A program made the position numbers and the translations under genes. Of a stretch of 64,000 nt of DNA, positions 63,995-64,000 are shown piece after piece; the first letter of the stretch is position 1, and the number at the start of each line of letters is the position of its first letter. The notes beneath the pieces were generated by a model that saw only the letters and a list, made by a program, of their open reading frames with translations, did no database searches and had not been told where the DNA came from. Location: positions 3,156 to 67,155 of the forward strand of contig JAZNXS010000017.1 in the NCBI GenBank assembly GCA_045594025.1. Reading direction: 5' to 3'. This DNA comes from Scatosoma sp045594025. GTDB taxonomy: Bacteria > Bacillota > Clostridia > Christensenellales > Borkfalkiaceae.

Positions 63995-64000
63995 CCATGT

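Noticed and set aside
1..64000. CRISPR array or prophage
   Set aside because: The only regular repeats are the 142-bp array and coding repeats; there are no 25-40 bp repeats with unique spacers, no cas genes, and no integrase, terminase or capsid genes.

Overview
The window looks like a chromosomal segment of an anaerobic, gut-type clostridium (Bacillota, class Clostridia). The reasons are consensus TTGACA/TATAAT promoters with 17-base spacers, strong GGAGG ribosome binding sites, intrinsic terminators after most genes, sporulation genes (spoVT, spmA, spmB), no outer-membrane genes, and enzymes for host-type glycans (GH112 phosphorylase, GH20 hexosaminidase, GH2 beta-mannosidase). Placement below class is inference. 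Most of the window is ordinary chromosome: five tRNAs, five aminoacyl-tRNA synthetases (serS, glyQS, glnS, metG complete or nearly so) and tRNA/rRNA modification genes. No prophage, insertion sequence or CRISPR array was seen.

Layout. 0-14 kb: serS, a DnaQ-type exonuclease, an RsmF-like rRNA methyltransferase, a very large surface lipoprotein, a sulfite-exporter-type transporter split into two half genes, a HAD phosphatase, a Ppx/GppA-HD protein, maf plus an MreB-like gene, and a membrane-anchored hydrolase. 14-21 kb: a roughly 670-nt, highly structured RNA with its own near-perfect promoter and terminator, then an operon for DNA-end processing (UvrD helicase with an inserted exonuclease domain, an Mre11/SbcD-like nuclease and a Rad50/YhaN-like ATPase). 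21-31 kb: GH112 phosphorylase, acyltransferase, a small XRE-regulator/coiled-coil module with palindromic operators, a small lipoprotein, glyQS, fhs, glnS and a membrane protein. 32-43 kb: GH20 enzyme, secreted phosphoesterase, beta-mannosidase, spoVT, an M6-type secreted metalloprotease with three tandem OB-like repeats, and a double flavodoxin.

43-50 kb: a TetR-controlled divergon. Its operator lies in the spacer of the leftward promoter and just past the start of the rightward one. The rightward operon encodes a flavin-reductase-like protein, an NmrA-like dehydrogenase, a steroid-5-alpha-reductase-like (DUF1295) membrane protein, another membrane protein and a protein that faintly resembles bilin reductases. 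50-58 kb: a Val-Gly-Cys-Leu tRNA operon followed by tRNA-Leu 3'-end debris in direct repeats, an internally duplicated membrane protein, a SecB-like chaperone, a Sel1-repeat protein, mnmA, a DUF1292 gene, and tRNA-Arg beside a disrupted copy of itself. 58-64 kb: a BFD-like ferredoxin and an FMN reductase, a tandem 142-bp repeat array, a structured attenuator-type leader before a gene of unknown function, spmA-spmB, and metG, whose last domain ends early at the window edge.

The strongest candidates for something undescribed are the 14.2-14.9 kb ornate RNA, the 60 kb structured leader, a dispersed GGGGCAGGTRYGCG-type motif that occurs both as long palindromes at gene ends and inside unrelated coding sequences, and the TetR-controlled reductase operon.
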